This document shows, piece after piece, positions 44,402 to 53,575 of a stretch of 64,000 bases of DNA. The translations under genes and the position numbers were made by a program. Below the pieces are notes generated by a model, which had not been told where the DNA came from, did not search any database, and saw nothing but the letters and a program-made list of their open reading frames with translations. This stretch comes from Bog-473 sp963736525 (GTDB taxonomy: Bacteria; Actinomycetota; Acidimicrobiia; Acidimicrobiales; RAAP-2). The stretch's first letter is position 1. Each line of letters opens with the position of its first letter. The stretch lies in the NCBI GenBank assembly GCA_963736525.1, contig CAVTPF010000016.1, positions 306,123 through 370,122 on the forward strand. Reading direction: 5' to 3'.

Positions 44402-45418
44402 ATGGGACAGTACGTCGGAATCGATCTGCATCGTCGCAGCACGACGATCTACCGGATGGCAGAGGACGGAGAGGTCCTCGGCATCGAACGCATCGTGAGC
44501 CAGCCCTACGAGCTCGCCCAGGCGATGGCGGCCGCTGGGCCCGAGCCCGAGGTCGTCTTGGAATCCACCTATGGCTGGTACTGGGCGGCCGACGTCCTCC
44601 AAGACCTCGGCGCCCACGTGCACCTCGCCCACGCGCTCGGGAACAACTGGGGCTACCGCCGGGTCAAGAACGACGAGAACGATGCACGCGACCTCGCCGC
44701 CATGTTGCGCATCGGGCGCCTCGCCGAAGGTTGGATTGCCCCACCTCCGGTCCGAGAACTGCGCGAGCTCGTGCGCTATCGCTATTCGCTCACCCGGCAC
44801 CGCACCAGCGCCAAGGCGCAGATCCACGGGGTGATGGCCAAGAACGGGATCCTGCCGGTCGTCGCGGAGCTGTGGGGGCCGATCGGCCAGGCTCAGCTGG
44901 ACGGCCTCGAGCTTCCCGAGGCCTATGCGCTGCGCCTCGAGTCGTTGCGCCAGCTGCTGGCACCCATCGAGCGCGAGATCACCAAAATCGACGCCCAGCT
45001 CCATCACCGGCTCAAGGGCGACCTGGGCTATCGGTCGCTCGTGCGCCTGCCCGGGGTGGGCAAGGTACTCGCCGCGGTCTTCGTCGCCGAGATCGGCGAC
45101 ATCAGCCGGTTCGACTCGCCCAAGAAGCTCTGCAGCTGGGCCGGCCTCACCCCCAAGCACAAAGAGTCCGACGAGGTCGTGCACCGCGGGTCGATCACCG
45201 AGCAGGGCTCGGGCCTCGTGCGCTGGGCCGCCATCGAGGCGGTGGGCAACTACCGGGCCAAGGGCAACGAGAAGCTGCGCGCCGACTACCGCCGCATCGC
45301 GGAGCGTCGGGGCAAGTACAAGGCCCGCGTCGCCGTCGCCCGCAAGCAGCTCACCCTCGTGTTCTACGCGCTGCGAGACGGAGAAGTCCGGTGCCTCGCC
45401 ACTCCGGTCGCGGCGTGA
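44402..45418 (+). mobile_element. IS110-family transposase (element 1)
   Basis: 338 aa from ATG 44402 with GAGGAGG upstream. N-terminal RuvC-like DEDD domain: YVGIDLHRRSTTIYRM (Asp), VVLESTYGWYWAADVL (Glu) and VKNDENDARDLAAML (Asp, Asp). C-terminal Tnp domain with VRLPGVGKVLAAVFVAEIGD, SWAGLTPKHKES and RWAAIEAVGNY. IS110 enzymes use a bridge RNA and leave no clear terminal repeats, so the element edges cannot be fixed by eye. The frame looks intact and potentially active. Confidence 0.88.
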
Positions 45419-45879
45419 TTCTCGGCCACGGACCGACGCGAGCTCGACTAACGCCGTGGCCCACCGACTCTGGTGTGGCCGTCGTTTCTGATTGAGCCCG
45501 TCGGGACGTGGCCGAACCCCATCATGGTGGAGATCGCCGAATGTATGGCTGGCCGCCCAACGGACCGTGACAGAGCCAACCTCGCAGTGATGGGACACAT
45601 CGACACATAGGCGTCCTCGTCGAGAATGCGCCACACGTCGCCGGCGTCAACGCCAAGCCTCCGGCGGGCATCTCGCCCGACGTTGACCCCGGCGCCTAAG
45701 TGGCGCGCGTCTTCGTGCAGGACGCCCCTTGACGCAATGCCTGGTCAGAGAACAGAGCAGCCTCTAGACCGGCCCCGCCCCTTCATGTACGGCGATAGGG
45801 GGCAGTCCACTTGTTCGAACACAAGACCAAAGCTGGTGTTCCGCCTCCGGAGACCGCGCTGGCGTGTGACGCTCGCAGC
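45419..45879. other. Non-coding stretch right of IS110 element 1
   Basis: About 460 bp with no convincing gene. A leftward frame (45448-45747) has some protein-like wording (DVWRILDEDAYVSM) but no start or family. Part of the IS non-coding right end probably lies here. Confidence 0.35.
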
Positions 45880-46476
45880 TCAGTGCGGCTCGCGCCACAT
45901 CGGAGCCAGGGGCGGGCAGCCTGCAGGTAGATCAAATGCTGGCATCAGCTCGAAACCGTGCCGCCCGTAAAAGGGCTCATTTCGCGGGTTCGAGTTCTCG
46001 AGGTAGGCGGCCACCCCTTCGCGGTCACACCGCTCAGCCATCGCCGTCATGACGGCCGACCCACCGCCGTGGCCTTGCCGATCCGGCCTCGTCCCCAGTA
46101 CCTCGAGGTAATGGTGCGGTTCGCGGGGGTGGGCCTTGTGCATGGCGTTGGTCAACTGCAGGCCACGCCTGTTCAAGAAACCGGATCGCAAGGTGGAAGG
46201 GAAAACACGCATCAAGTCCATCGGCGATAAATCCCATCTGCCGATGCCGTGCCACAACCCGACGGTCAACCCGTCGTCGGTCAGGTGGACCTCATGGTCG
46301 GAAGCGCGCGTGGCCACGCGGATCAGGCCGCGGAACACTAGGCGTAGCCGCCGCTCCACGTCCGTGTCCTTGCCGAGGATCCAGCACGCGACCGGATCGG
46401 CCGCCATGGCCGCCGCCAGCACGTCTCCAGCAAGGTTGATGTCGGTGCGAGTCGCTTTGCGGACGAGCGGGGTCAT
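45880..46476 (-). CDS. GNAT-family N-acetyltransferase
   Basis: 198 aa from ATG 46476 (MTPLVRKATRTDINLAGDVL). The acetyl-CoA motif is HYLEVLGTRPDRQGHGGGSA, with strand beta-4 ending in LEVLGT and the R-x-x-x-G-x-G/A signature. The late NSNPRNEPFYGRHGFELMP is the usual motif B. The substrate is unknown; small-molecule or antibiotic acetylation both fit. Stand-alone gene. Confidence 0.82.
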   Translation of the reverse strand: MTPLVRKATRTDINLAGDVLAAAMAADPVACWILGKDTDVERRLRLVFRGLIRVATRASDHEVHLTDDGLTVGLWHGIGRWDLSPMDLMRVFPSTLRSGFLNRRGLQLTNAMHKAHPREPHHYLEVLGTRPDRQGHGGGSAVMTAMAERCDREGVAAYLENSNPRNEPFYGRHGFELMPAFDLPAGCPPLAPMWREPH

Positions 46477-46627
46477 CCTCTGGCAATCCTTCCCCTACTG
46501 AGAATCGTTTTGGTGGCAGCGGACCCTGCTTGCGGACGAAGATACAGAAGATTCTCGACAAGCGTAGGCTTGCAGATGTTCACCGGGTTCGATCGACTCA
46601 CTTCAGTCGAGGGAGGCAGGAGAGGTC

Positions 46628-47863
46628 ATGGAGAGTTCTGACCATTACGTTGTGATCTCGGCCGATGGGCACGCCGGAGCCTCCATGGATATATATCGCC
46701 AATATCTCGATCATGGGTTCCGTGACGACTTCGACGCCTGGCGGAAGGAATACTCGAATCCTTTCGCCGATCTGCGGGACACCGAATCGCTCGAGTACCA
46801 GCGCAACTTCGATGATGCGCTACGCCAGAAGGACGTCGAGAGCGATGGCGTCGTGGCGGAGGTTCTGTTTCCCAACACGATTCCGCCCTTCTACCCATCG
46901 GGCATAATCTTCAATCCGCCCGCGCCGAAAGACGCCGAGGAGTTACGGTTCCGCTGGGCCGGTATCCGCGCCCACAACCGGTGGCTGGCCGACTTCTGCT
47001 CCCAGTGCCCTGGTCGTCGGGCCGGGATCGCCCAGATCTTCCTCGACGACGTCGAGAGGGCGGTCGAGGAAGTTCGCTGGGCTGCAGAGCAGCCAGGCCT
47101 TTTCGGCGGAATTATGCTCCCGAATCCCCCGGTCGACGAGACGACCCCGCAGTTACACTCCCCGGCGTACGAGCCGCTCTGGACTGTCTGCGAGGATCTA
47201 GGGGTCGTGGTCAACAGCCACGGCGGAGGTGGCGGCCCGACGACTTACGGCGACATCGACACGTCGCTTGTGATGATGTTCCTCGAGTTCGGCTGGTACT
47301 GCCAGAGGCCGCTCGTACGTCTGATCTTCAGCGGCGTGTTCGAACGACACCCCAATCTCACTTTCGTGATGACCGAGACCGGCAACTCGTGGGTGCCAGG
47401 TACCCTCGCCGAGCTGGACTTCATGTACGACCGCATCGTTAACGCCAGACCGGGTGCGGTCGAAGGTCTCTTTGGTGGAATGATCCGCGACAGCATGAAG
47501 CTGCGACCCAGCGAATACTGGGCGCGCCAATGCTTCATCGGGGCCAGTTTCCTCAGCCGGAGAGACAGCAAGACACGGCACGCCACCGGGATAGATCGTC
47601 TCATGTGGGGATCCGACTACCCGCACGCGGAAGGAACCTTTCCGCACACCCGGTTCGTGCTACGTCATGTCTTCCACGACGTCGAGCCCGACGAGGTCGC
47701 TCTCATGCTCGGCGTGAACGCGGCTCGGGCATACCGCTTCGACCTGGCGGAGCTTCAGCCAATCGCCGACCGCATCGGGCCGACGGTTTTGGACCTCTCG
47801 CAGGACCTGCTTCTCGATGAGCTTCCGGCTGACGCCACGACCATCGCCCTTCCCGTCTCGTGA
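46628..47863 (+). CDS. Amidohydrolase family 2 (ACMSD-like) protein
   Basis: 411 aa, ATG preceded by CAGGAGAGG. N-terminal VISADGHAGASMDIYRQYLD has the DxH metal pair; later VVVNSHGGGGGPTTYGDID (His), and LMWGSDYPHAEGTFPHTRFV with the metal Asp. This is the pattern of decarboxylating or hydrolysing TIM-barrel enzymes common in actinobacterial fatty-acid and aromatic metabolism. Its substrate is not predictable. It stands alone between IS110 element 1 and the secreted-protein block. Confidence 0.85.
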   Translation: MESSDHYVVISADGHAGASMDIYRQYLDHGFRDDFDAWRKEYSNPFADLRDTESLEYQRNFDDALRQKDVESDGVVAEVLFPNTIPPFYPSGIIFNPPAPKDAEELRFRWAGIRAHNRWLADFCSQCPGRRAGIAQIFLDDVERAVEEVRWAAEQPGLFGGIMLPNPPVDETTPQLHSPAYEPLWTVCEDLGVVVNSHGGGGGPTTYGDIDTSLVMMFLEFGWYCQRPLVRLIFSGVFERHPNLTFVMTETGNSWVPGTLAELDFMYDRIVNARPGAVEGLFGGMIRDSMKLRPSEYWARQCFIGASFLSRRDSKTRHATGIDRLMWGSDYPHAEGTFPHTRFVLRHVFHDVEPDEVALMLGVNAARAYRFDLAELQPIADRIGPTVLDLSQDLLLDELPADATTIALPVS

Positions 47864-47995
47864 CGCGTAACGCCGTTGGTTGGCAAGTCGCAGTTTGAAA
47901 GGCGGTCACCCAGGCGCACAGCAGACCCGTCCCACACGGATTTGTCGTTATTGAAGGGCGCGAATAGCCGGAACCGGCCCGTGCATGGCTCCCAT

Positions 47996-48018
47996 AGCCG
48001 GCGAAATGGGGCATTCAA
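47996..48018 (+). repeat. Dispersed repeat copy (partial)
   Basis: TAGCCGGCGAAATGGGGCAT: right half, running into the stop codon of the next gene. Confidence 0.45.
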
Positions 48019-49082
48019 GGAAGACTGACGTCCCCCTTGGCGTTTGGACCGGGGAAGATGCCAAAGTACAGCCCTTCGCCGGTCGTCCCCGTAAACAGCC
48101 CGGTCCCGCTCGTCACATGAAGGGTCCAAAGGTCGCCCATGCCAGCGATACTCGGGGCAGGACCACTCACCGAACCGACATCTGTCGTAATGGTGAACCC
48201 GGAGCAAGCGCTGGCGGCGAGAGTGACGGTACCGACGCTCGTGCTGCCAAGGTAAGTGCCGGAGTACCCAGACATCGGCGGGGAGATGCCGCAGACGCCT
48301 GTCGTCAGCGGGAAGGTGCCCGAGCTCATTAGGTCGGCCAGAGTCACGAGAGTGATCTGTACGGGTGAGCTGGTCGCCGTGGTGCCTCCGACCTCGGTCG
48401 CCACGCTTTGGATCGACCACGTTCCGCTCCCATATGCGAGTGTCCCGTTATTCGGACCGACACCCGAGGGCCACTGGGCGATCCAGCCGTAGATGGTCGG
48501 CGTGGCCGTCGCGACGGTCTCGACTGTGCTGCCCTGGGTGGCCGTGAAGGTGACCCCGGTGACCGGTGCGGTCCCTTGGGCCGAGGCGTCGAGGACGACG
48601 TTGCCGCCCACCGTGGCCCCGGCGGAGGGCACGAGCACCTGGGTATGGAGCGGCAGGTTGTCGACGGTCACGCTCAAGCCTGCGCTGGTCGAAGTGTTCC
48701 CCTGGCCGTCTGTAAAAACGCTCTGCAAGGTGTACGTGCCGTTGGGGACGTCGGTGGTATCCCAGGCGCCAAGCCAGCCACAGCAGTTCGTGGGAGAGCC
48801 CGAACTGACCATCTTGTGCGATACCGAACCGCCGCTTACCTCGAACTGCAAGGAGGCGTAACCCGTGGAACTCTGGACCGAGGCGTCGACGAAGATCTCA
48901 CCTGAGACAGTCGAGCCGTTTGATGGAATCACGACCGTCGTGCTCGGGCCGCCCGCCCCCGCGGTCGCTGTCCCGAGCAGCTCCAGGGGCACCATCACCG
49001 TTGCGCACAGTGCGAGGACTCCGAAGGTTTTCCGAGCCGCCGGGAACCGGTCGATTAACAGAGGACGCCGACGAATCGTCAT
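48015..49082 (-). CDS. Secreted Ig-like repeat protein
   Basis: 355 aa from ATG 49082. Signal peptide (TFGVLALCATVMVPLELLG ... TATAGAG). At least two Ig-like repeats in the window's shared style (TVVIPSNGSTVSGEIFVDAS ... GTYTLQSVFTDGQG; TQVLVPSAGATVGGNVVLDA), then a C-terminal beta-rich domain with two Cys (TGVCGISPPMSGYSGTYLGS, ASACSGFTI). No anchor motif. Likely a secreted or surface protein of unknown binding role. Confidence 0.7.
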   Translation of the reverse strand: MTIRRRPLLIDRFPAARKTFGVLALCATVMVPLELLGTATAGAGGPSTTVVIPSNGSTVSGEIFVDASVQSSTGYASLQFEVSGGSVSHKMVSSGSPTNCCGWLGAWDTTDVPNGTYTLQSVFTDGQGNTSTSAGLSVTVDNLPLHTQVLVPSAGATVGGNVVLDASAQGTAPVTGVTFTATQGSTVETVATATPTIYGWIAQWPSGVGPNNGTLAYGSGTWSIQSVATEVGGTTATSSPVQITLVTLADLMSSGTFPLTTGVCGISPPMSGYSGTYLGSTSVGTVTLAASACSGFTITTDVGSVSGPAPSIAGMGDLWTLHVTSGTGLFTGTTGEGLYFGIFPGPNAKGDVSLP

Positions 49083-49174
49083 GTGCCCTCCCCGATTCGC
49101 AAGAGACAATCCAAACGTACTCGCGGGCAATCCTCCGGGCAACCGCCTGAGCGACGACCCGGAACCCGCTCGGG

Positions 49175-49238
49175 GCGTCCCCTATGTGCCTGATTCGCAC
49201 GGTGGCACCCTGTCCCGGCGAACGGGGGCACCCTGGGC
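49175..49238 (+). repeat. Dispersed repeat copy, full length
   Basis: GTGCCTGATTCGCACGGTGG, then CACCCTGTCCCGGCGAACGG and GGGCACCC. It shows the longer left hairpin variant and abuts the stop of the next gene. Confidence 0.7.
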
Positions 49239-51203
49239 CTAATTGGCGACGGTGATGGTGATCCCCGGACTCGTGCCGGTCACGCCGCCGGCGTAGGAGG
49301 CCACGCTCTGCAGCGTGTAGGTGCCGTCGGGCACCGTGGTCGTGTCCCATTGGCCGATCCAGCCGAAGTACGTGGGGGTGGAGCTCGAGATGACCTGGTC
49401 GCTCAGTGTCCCGCCGGTGAGCTCGAAGCTGACCGAGGTCACGCTGGCCGAGGCGCTGGCGTCGAGGATGGCGGCTCCTCCTGATTGCGTCGCCCCGTTC
49501 GAGGGGACGAGCACGGCGGTGGTGGGCGGCGGGTTGTTGACCGTGATCGTGATGGGCGCGCTGGTCGTGCTGACCCCATCGACATCTGTTGCGACGCTCT
49601 CCAGAGTGTAGGTGCCGTTGGGCACCGTGGTGGTGTTCCAGGCGCCGATCCAGCCGAAGTACGTAGGAGTGGAACCGGAGATCACCTGGTCGTTCAGCGT
49701 CCCGCCGGTGATCTCGAAGGAAACCGACTTGATGCCCGCGAGACTCGAAGCCGATGCATCGAGGTACTGGGCTCCAGAGAGGGTCGCCCCGTTGGAGGGG
49801 AGCAGGGCGGCAGTCGTGGGCGGCTGGTTGTTCACGGTCACCGTGATGGGCGCACTCGTCGTGCTGAAGCCCTCCACGTCGGTGGCCACGCTCTGGAGCG
49901 TGTAGGTGCCGTTGGGCACCGTGGTGGTGTCCCAGCTACCGATCGAACCGAAGTACGTGGGCGTGGAGCCCGAGATCACGGTGTTGTTGTAGGTCCCGCC
50001 GCTGAGGACGTAGTTGACCTGCGTCACGCCCAGGTTGTCAGATGCTGCTGCGTCGAGGTAGTGACTCCCCGCCAACGTTGCTCCGTTCGATGGGAGGGCC
50101 ACCGTCGTCGTCGGAGGAGTCATCGGCAGGACGATGGTGGTTCCGTCTGTCAGCTGCACCCCGAGCGCATCGCAAGAAGTTGCGCCCGGACAGGCAATGA
50201 TGTCGACGCCCAGAAGGGCTTGAGACAGTGTGAAGGGCGCTCCAGCCTCGCCGTTGGCAATGGGCACGACTGTGCCAATTGACGTTGTCTGTGCGTAGCC
50301 CACCGCTTCACACAGAGTTGCGCTCGGGCAGGCAACGCCCGAGAGATCACTCGCCCCCGACACCATCTGAGCCGTGCCCGGGGTGCCGCTCGTGATGGGG
50401 ACGACCACTCCCGTGGAGTTTGCCGCGGCACCGACGCTCCCGGCTGCCACACAAACGGTGGTGCTGGCACAAGAGATGCTGTTCAACTCCGTCGAACCCG
50501 ACACGAGCTGCTCCGTACCTATGACCTGCGTCCCAGGGTCGATAGGAACAAGAAAACCTTCTGAGGATCGAGTGTCTTGGCCCACGATGTAACACGTCGT
50601 CTCGCTCGGGCATGCAATCGCACTGAGTTGCAAGTACAAGAAGGCACCGTGCGTCACCGGTAGGACCGGCAGACCGTTGACAAGCGTCACTACGAGAGAC
50701 GCGCCGTTGACATCAGTGCCTATGGCCATGCAAGTCGTTGCCGTGGCACAACTCACACCTTCGAGGTTGCTAGTTCCCGACACGTCATTCGCTGTCCCAT
50801 TAGGACCTGAGCCATAAGGGATCGGTAGTATGGTCCCTAGAGCGTTGTTCACTCCAAAACTAGTGTCCTGGCCCACGGCAAGACATTCGGTTGCGGTCGG
50901 ACATGCGACGCCATTTAGCTGGTGGATGTCGTCCTCGTCCAGAACGGATCCTGGGACCCCATTGGTGATCGGCACGACATCGCTGCCATTGATTGAAGGC
51001 GCTCCTACGGCGACGCAGCTAGTGGATGTCATACAGGCAACGGCGTTGAGGCCTCCTTTTAGCCCTGGCACCGGCTGTACGGTGGTAGCCGCAGCGGGAG
51101 CGTCACTGTCAAACACGCCGGCACCAGTGGCCAGTGCGAACACTCCGAGAAGTGAGATGACGCTCCTGGAACTCAGCGCGGGAAAACGGCGACGACAGGG
51201 CAT
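49239..51203 (-). CDS. Secreted multi-repeat protein: Cys-pair repeats plus three Ig-like domains
   Basis: 654 aa from ATG 51203. Signal peptide (RSVISLLGVFALATGAGVF). Residues about 45-370 contain about seven repeats of roughly 45 aa. Each is built on LNGVACPTATECLAVGQDT with two Cys spaced seven apart, probably a beta-propeller-like array. Then three Ig-like domains of about 92 aa each start with TTVALPSNGATLAGSHYLDA-type segments and hold TYFGWIGAWNTTTVPNGTYT. The last domain is nearly identical at DNA level to that of the gene at 55175. No sorting signal. Confidence 0.75.
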   Translation of the reverse strand: MPCRRRFPALSSRSVISLLGVFALATGAGVFDSDAPAAATTVQPVPGLKGGLNAVACMTSTSCVAVGAPSINGSDVVPITNGVPGSVLDEDDIHQLNGVACPTATECLAVGQDTSFGVNNALGTILPIPYGSGPNGTANDVSGTSNLEGVSCATATTCMAIGTDVNGASLVVTLVNGLPVLPVTHGAFLYLQLSAIACPSETTCYIVGQDTRSSEGFLVPIDPGTQVIGTEQLVSGSTELNSISCASTTVCVAAGSVGAAANSTGVVVPITSGTPGTAQMVSGASDLSGVACPSATLCEAVGYAQTTSIGTVVPIANGEAGAPFTLSQALLGVDIIACPGATSCDALGVQLTDGTTIVLPMTPPTTTVALPSNGATLAGSHYLDAAASDNLGVTQVNYVLSGGTYNNTVISGSTPTYFGSIGSWDTTTVPNGTYTLQSVATDVEGFSTTSAPITVTVNNQPPTTAALLPSNGATLSGAQYLDASASSLAGIKSVSFEITGGTLNDQVISGSTPTYFGWIGAWNTTTVPNGTYTLESVATDVDGVSTTSAPITITVNNPPPTTAVLVPSNGATQSGGAAILDASASASVTSVSFELTGGTLSDQVISSSTPTYFGWIGQWDTTTVPDGTYTLQSVASYAGGVTGTSPGITITVAN

Positions 51204-51747
51204 AACTCCCACCCCACTCTCCTTGTAGCGAGAACCACAACCAGTTCTTCAGAGAGTGAGGCACACTTCATGGCCGCCCGGATAGGGTCCAACGTCCCTC
51301 GACGCCCCGGCGCCTTGCGAAGATCAACGCCTCAGATCTGACTCCGCGGTGGACGAAAACGAGCACTGAGAAGCGAGGCTGCGACCTGGGAGGCGCTGCA
51401 ACGGGGATTAAGGAAGTGACCCCGAAGTGCCTGATTCGTTAGGGGCTAGGCCGCTGCAACCTCAAGCATGAACGGCAGCTCCAAACGTCGGTCCCACACG
51501 GGACGCGGCGCCTCTGCCACCCCGTCCGGAACCGAGCCGACGATGATCTGGGCAGGTGGGGGAGTGGGCTTTATGCGTTAGGGCTGATGTCCTCGCAGGT
51601 GCACGCATAACCGGCGTTCGAGGGCACCCTCCGGCCTCCGATCACAAGTCTCTGGCGGCAGTCAACGACTTTGCCATGCCCGATTCCGAGTGCGCCAGAA
51701 GACTTCAAGAACCGGCATGACGAGCTATTGCTCTGGGTCTCCGAGCC
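51204..51747. other. Gene-poor stretch with a repeat remnant
   Basis: About 540 bp. A left-half repeat copy lies at 51418-51446 (GACCCCGAAGTGCCTGATTC). No supported gene is seen; the promoter of the secreted protein gene should be near 51205-51260. Confidence 0.4.
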
Positions 51748-52188
51748 CTACGCGGGCCTGCTCGCACGCCCCCTTCGTTTGGCTGCGTCAGCGAGTAACC
51801 CGAGGCCGATGCCCAGCATCCAGACGTCTTTGCTCACCGCAATTCCTGCCGGCGTCGGCCAGACACTGCCCGGCTTGCGCAGGGCCGGCGTCCGGGCGTA
51901 CATGGTGAGGAGCGAACCCGAGAACCCGGTGAGCGCGGCACCCGCCACCGCGTTCGAGACGAAAGGGGACAGGAGTAGCGCCCCGGTCAGAACCTCGCCG
52001 GCGGCCAATACCTTGAGAAAGCGGTCGGGCGGAATCGATTTGAGGAACGGGAAGGCACCCGCCGCCAGGGCGTGAACGCCCTCTGCCTGCGCAGACGGAC
52101 CGTTCCATTTCTCGATTCCCGAGTGGAGGATGAATGCACCTGTTGCCGCCCTCCCGGGGAGATCACGGGGCAGAAATCGAAAGAGCAT
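51748..52188 (-). CDS. DoxX-like membrane protein
   Basis: 146 aa from ATG 52188. The N-terminal RAATGAFILHSGIEKWNGPS (Gly-rich first helix), FLKVLAAGEVLTGALLLSPF and AVAGAALTGFSGSLLTMYAR give about four membrane helices in DoxX order. DoxX proteins are linked to redox and thiosulfate or thiol metabolism in membranes. No partner genes are present, so the role is open. Confidence 0.65.
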   Translation of the reverse strand: MLFRFLPRDLPGRAATGAFILHSGIEKWNGPSAQAEGVHALAAGAFPFLKSIPPDRFLKVLAAGEVLTGALLLSPFVSNAVAGAALTGFSGSLLTMYARTPALRKPGSVWPTPAGIAVSKDVWMLGIGLGLLADAAKRRGRASRPA

Positions 52189-52265
52189 CCAAAATGACCC
52201 TTCTCAATCGGATGGTTGTATGCGGAGAAGCCCTGTCCATCCTAGGAGCCGATACGAAAAGGTCT

Positions 52266-52294
52266 AACCGACCCGGCGATTTGGGGCACCTCCG
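52266..52294 (+). repeat. Dispersed repeat copy (right half)
   Basis: CGACCCGGCGATTTGGGGCA then CCTCC, between the DoxX-like gene and the next small gene. Confidence 0.5.
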
Positions 52295-52401
52295 AGAAAT
52301 CTTTCCGTGAACCGACCATTTGGGCAGCCCGGTGGATTCGCAACTTGCACGCCATTTGACTGGCCTCCCTCAGGGCCGTAGAGCCTGCATAGGCTCACCG
52401 G

Positions 52402-52614
52402 ATGGTCGATGACACCGGAACAGAAGATGCGCAACGAAAGCAATGGGTGATCGAGATCGCCGAGGGCATGAGCGCAGTAGCTCTGATCGGGGCGCTAATC
52501 GTGACTCTCAAAGAGAAGGGCATATTGAGCGATGACGACATCCGGCAAATCGAAACGAACGCTGACCAGTTCTTCGCTAGTGATTTGAGGTCTGTTGGCG
52601 GCAAGGACTCCTGA
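52402..52614 (+). CDS. Small hypothetical protein
   Basis: 70 aa from ATG 52402: EDAQRKQWVIEIAEGMSAVA, a hydrophobic centre (LIGALIVTLKEKGIL) and an acidic tail SDDDIRQIETNADQFFAS. Probably a small helical protein. A repeat copy follows at 52640 (CCCTCCCGGCAGCGAACTGG). Function unknown. Confidence 0.5.
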   Translation: MVDDTGTEDAQRKQWVIEIAEGMSAVALIGALIVTLKEKGILSDDDIRQIETNADQFFASDLRSVGGKDS

Positions 52615-52800
52615 AGGTGAACGGTCAAAGCGCCGGACTGCCCACCCTCCCGGCAGCGAACTGGGTCACGTGCGAAGCGGAGGTCCGATCGGGTCATTGG
52701 GCATCGGGTACGCGATACCGGGCGCGTGGCTGAGGCTTGCAACGGAAAGCTCGAGGACCGGCACATCTCTCCCGGTCCTCCTCGATTCGGGAGCTGAGAT

Positions 52801-53490
52801 TTACGAGGCCGCCGCAGTGCCCACCAGCACGTAGAACTGCCCGGCGAACAGGACCACAGCACCGACTTCGGCGGCCAACGCGTCCGCATCAAAGTGTCTG
52901 CGGAAGACTCTGTAGTGATCTCCTTCGGGCAGGGTCCGCTCTTGCCACTCCTCGGCGCTCACTCCCTGGGGGCGACCGGCGTCAAGGATTACGACCTCGG
53001 ACGCAACCCGGTGCGCCTCGGCAAGAAAGGATTCACGCTCGCCTGGAAGAAGCAAGCCATAAAGGTGGGCGGAGAAGCAGCGGTCGACGGCGTGGGATCC
53101 TACGGGTAGGGCTGTGGCATCTGCCTGGATCACAGGTACCCCCGGAGCTTCGGTGCGCAGAACGTCGAGCGCCTTTCGACTCTGGTCGATGGCGATGCCA
53201 CTCCCTGAAAGGTATCGGGTGAAAGTGCCTGGCCCGGCACCTACCTCGACAAAGCGGACTGCAGAGAGTTCACGAAGTAGGCGTTCAAGCTGCGCAGCTT
53301 CAGCGGCGATGTCTTCGACTTCGACAGTGACGCCTAGACCCGTCCAGTAGGCGTGGGCGTTGGCCAAGCCAGGCAAGCGTCCAGCCACCCGCCGGTCGTA
53401 GTACGCCCAGAGTGATCGACGATGCTGCTCTCGTTCGTCGGACGAGTTTCCGATCACCGACGGAGCGCCATCATCTGGATTACCACGCAT
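52801..53490 (-). CDS. Class I SAM-dependent methyltransferase
   Basis: 229 aa from ATG 53490. After an N-terminal helical part (RRSLWAYYDRRVAGRLPGLA), motif I is VRFVEVGAGPGTFTRYLSGS. Then come IAIDQSRKALDVLRTEAPGV, IQADATALPVGSHAVDRCFS and SEVVILDAGRPQGVSAEEW. The middle resembles small-molecule methyltransferases with a shortened motif III. Substrate unknown. Confidence 0.75.
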   Translation of the reverse strand: MRGNPDDGAPSVIGNSSDEREQHRRSLWAYYDRRVAGRLPGLANAHAYWTGLGVTVEVEDIAAEAAQLERLLRELSAVRFVEVGAGPGTFTRYLSGSGIAIDQSRKALDVLRTEAPGVPVIQADATALPVGSHAVDRCFSAHLYGLLLPGERESFLAEAHRVASEVVILDAGRPQGVSAEEWQERTLPEGDHYRVFRRHFDADALAAEVGAVVLFAGQFYVLVGTAAAS

Positions 53491-53525
53491 CCATGCTCCC
53501 AGCTGCTCCTACCGCGAGTCTGCCC

Positions 53526-53575
53526 TGCCCCCGAAGTGCCGCACGGTGGCACCCAGTCCCGGCGAACTGGGGCGC
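53526..53575 (+). repeat. Dispersed repeat copy, near consensus; edge of duplicated unit
   Basis: CCCCCGAAGTGCCGCACGGT, then GGCACCCAGTCCCGGCGAAC and TGGGGC. Identity with unit 1 starts at 53559 inside this copy. Confidence 0.75.

Noticed and set aside
44222..45634. 470-codon leftward frame opposite the IS110 transposase
   Set aside because: Composition typical of a shadow; transposase motifs are on the plus strand.
45448..45747. Possible leftward gene with DVWRILDEDAYVSM
   Set aside because: No start codon with a ribosome site, no family, and the remainder of the frame looks random.
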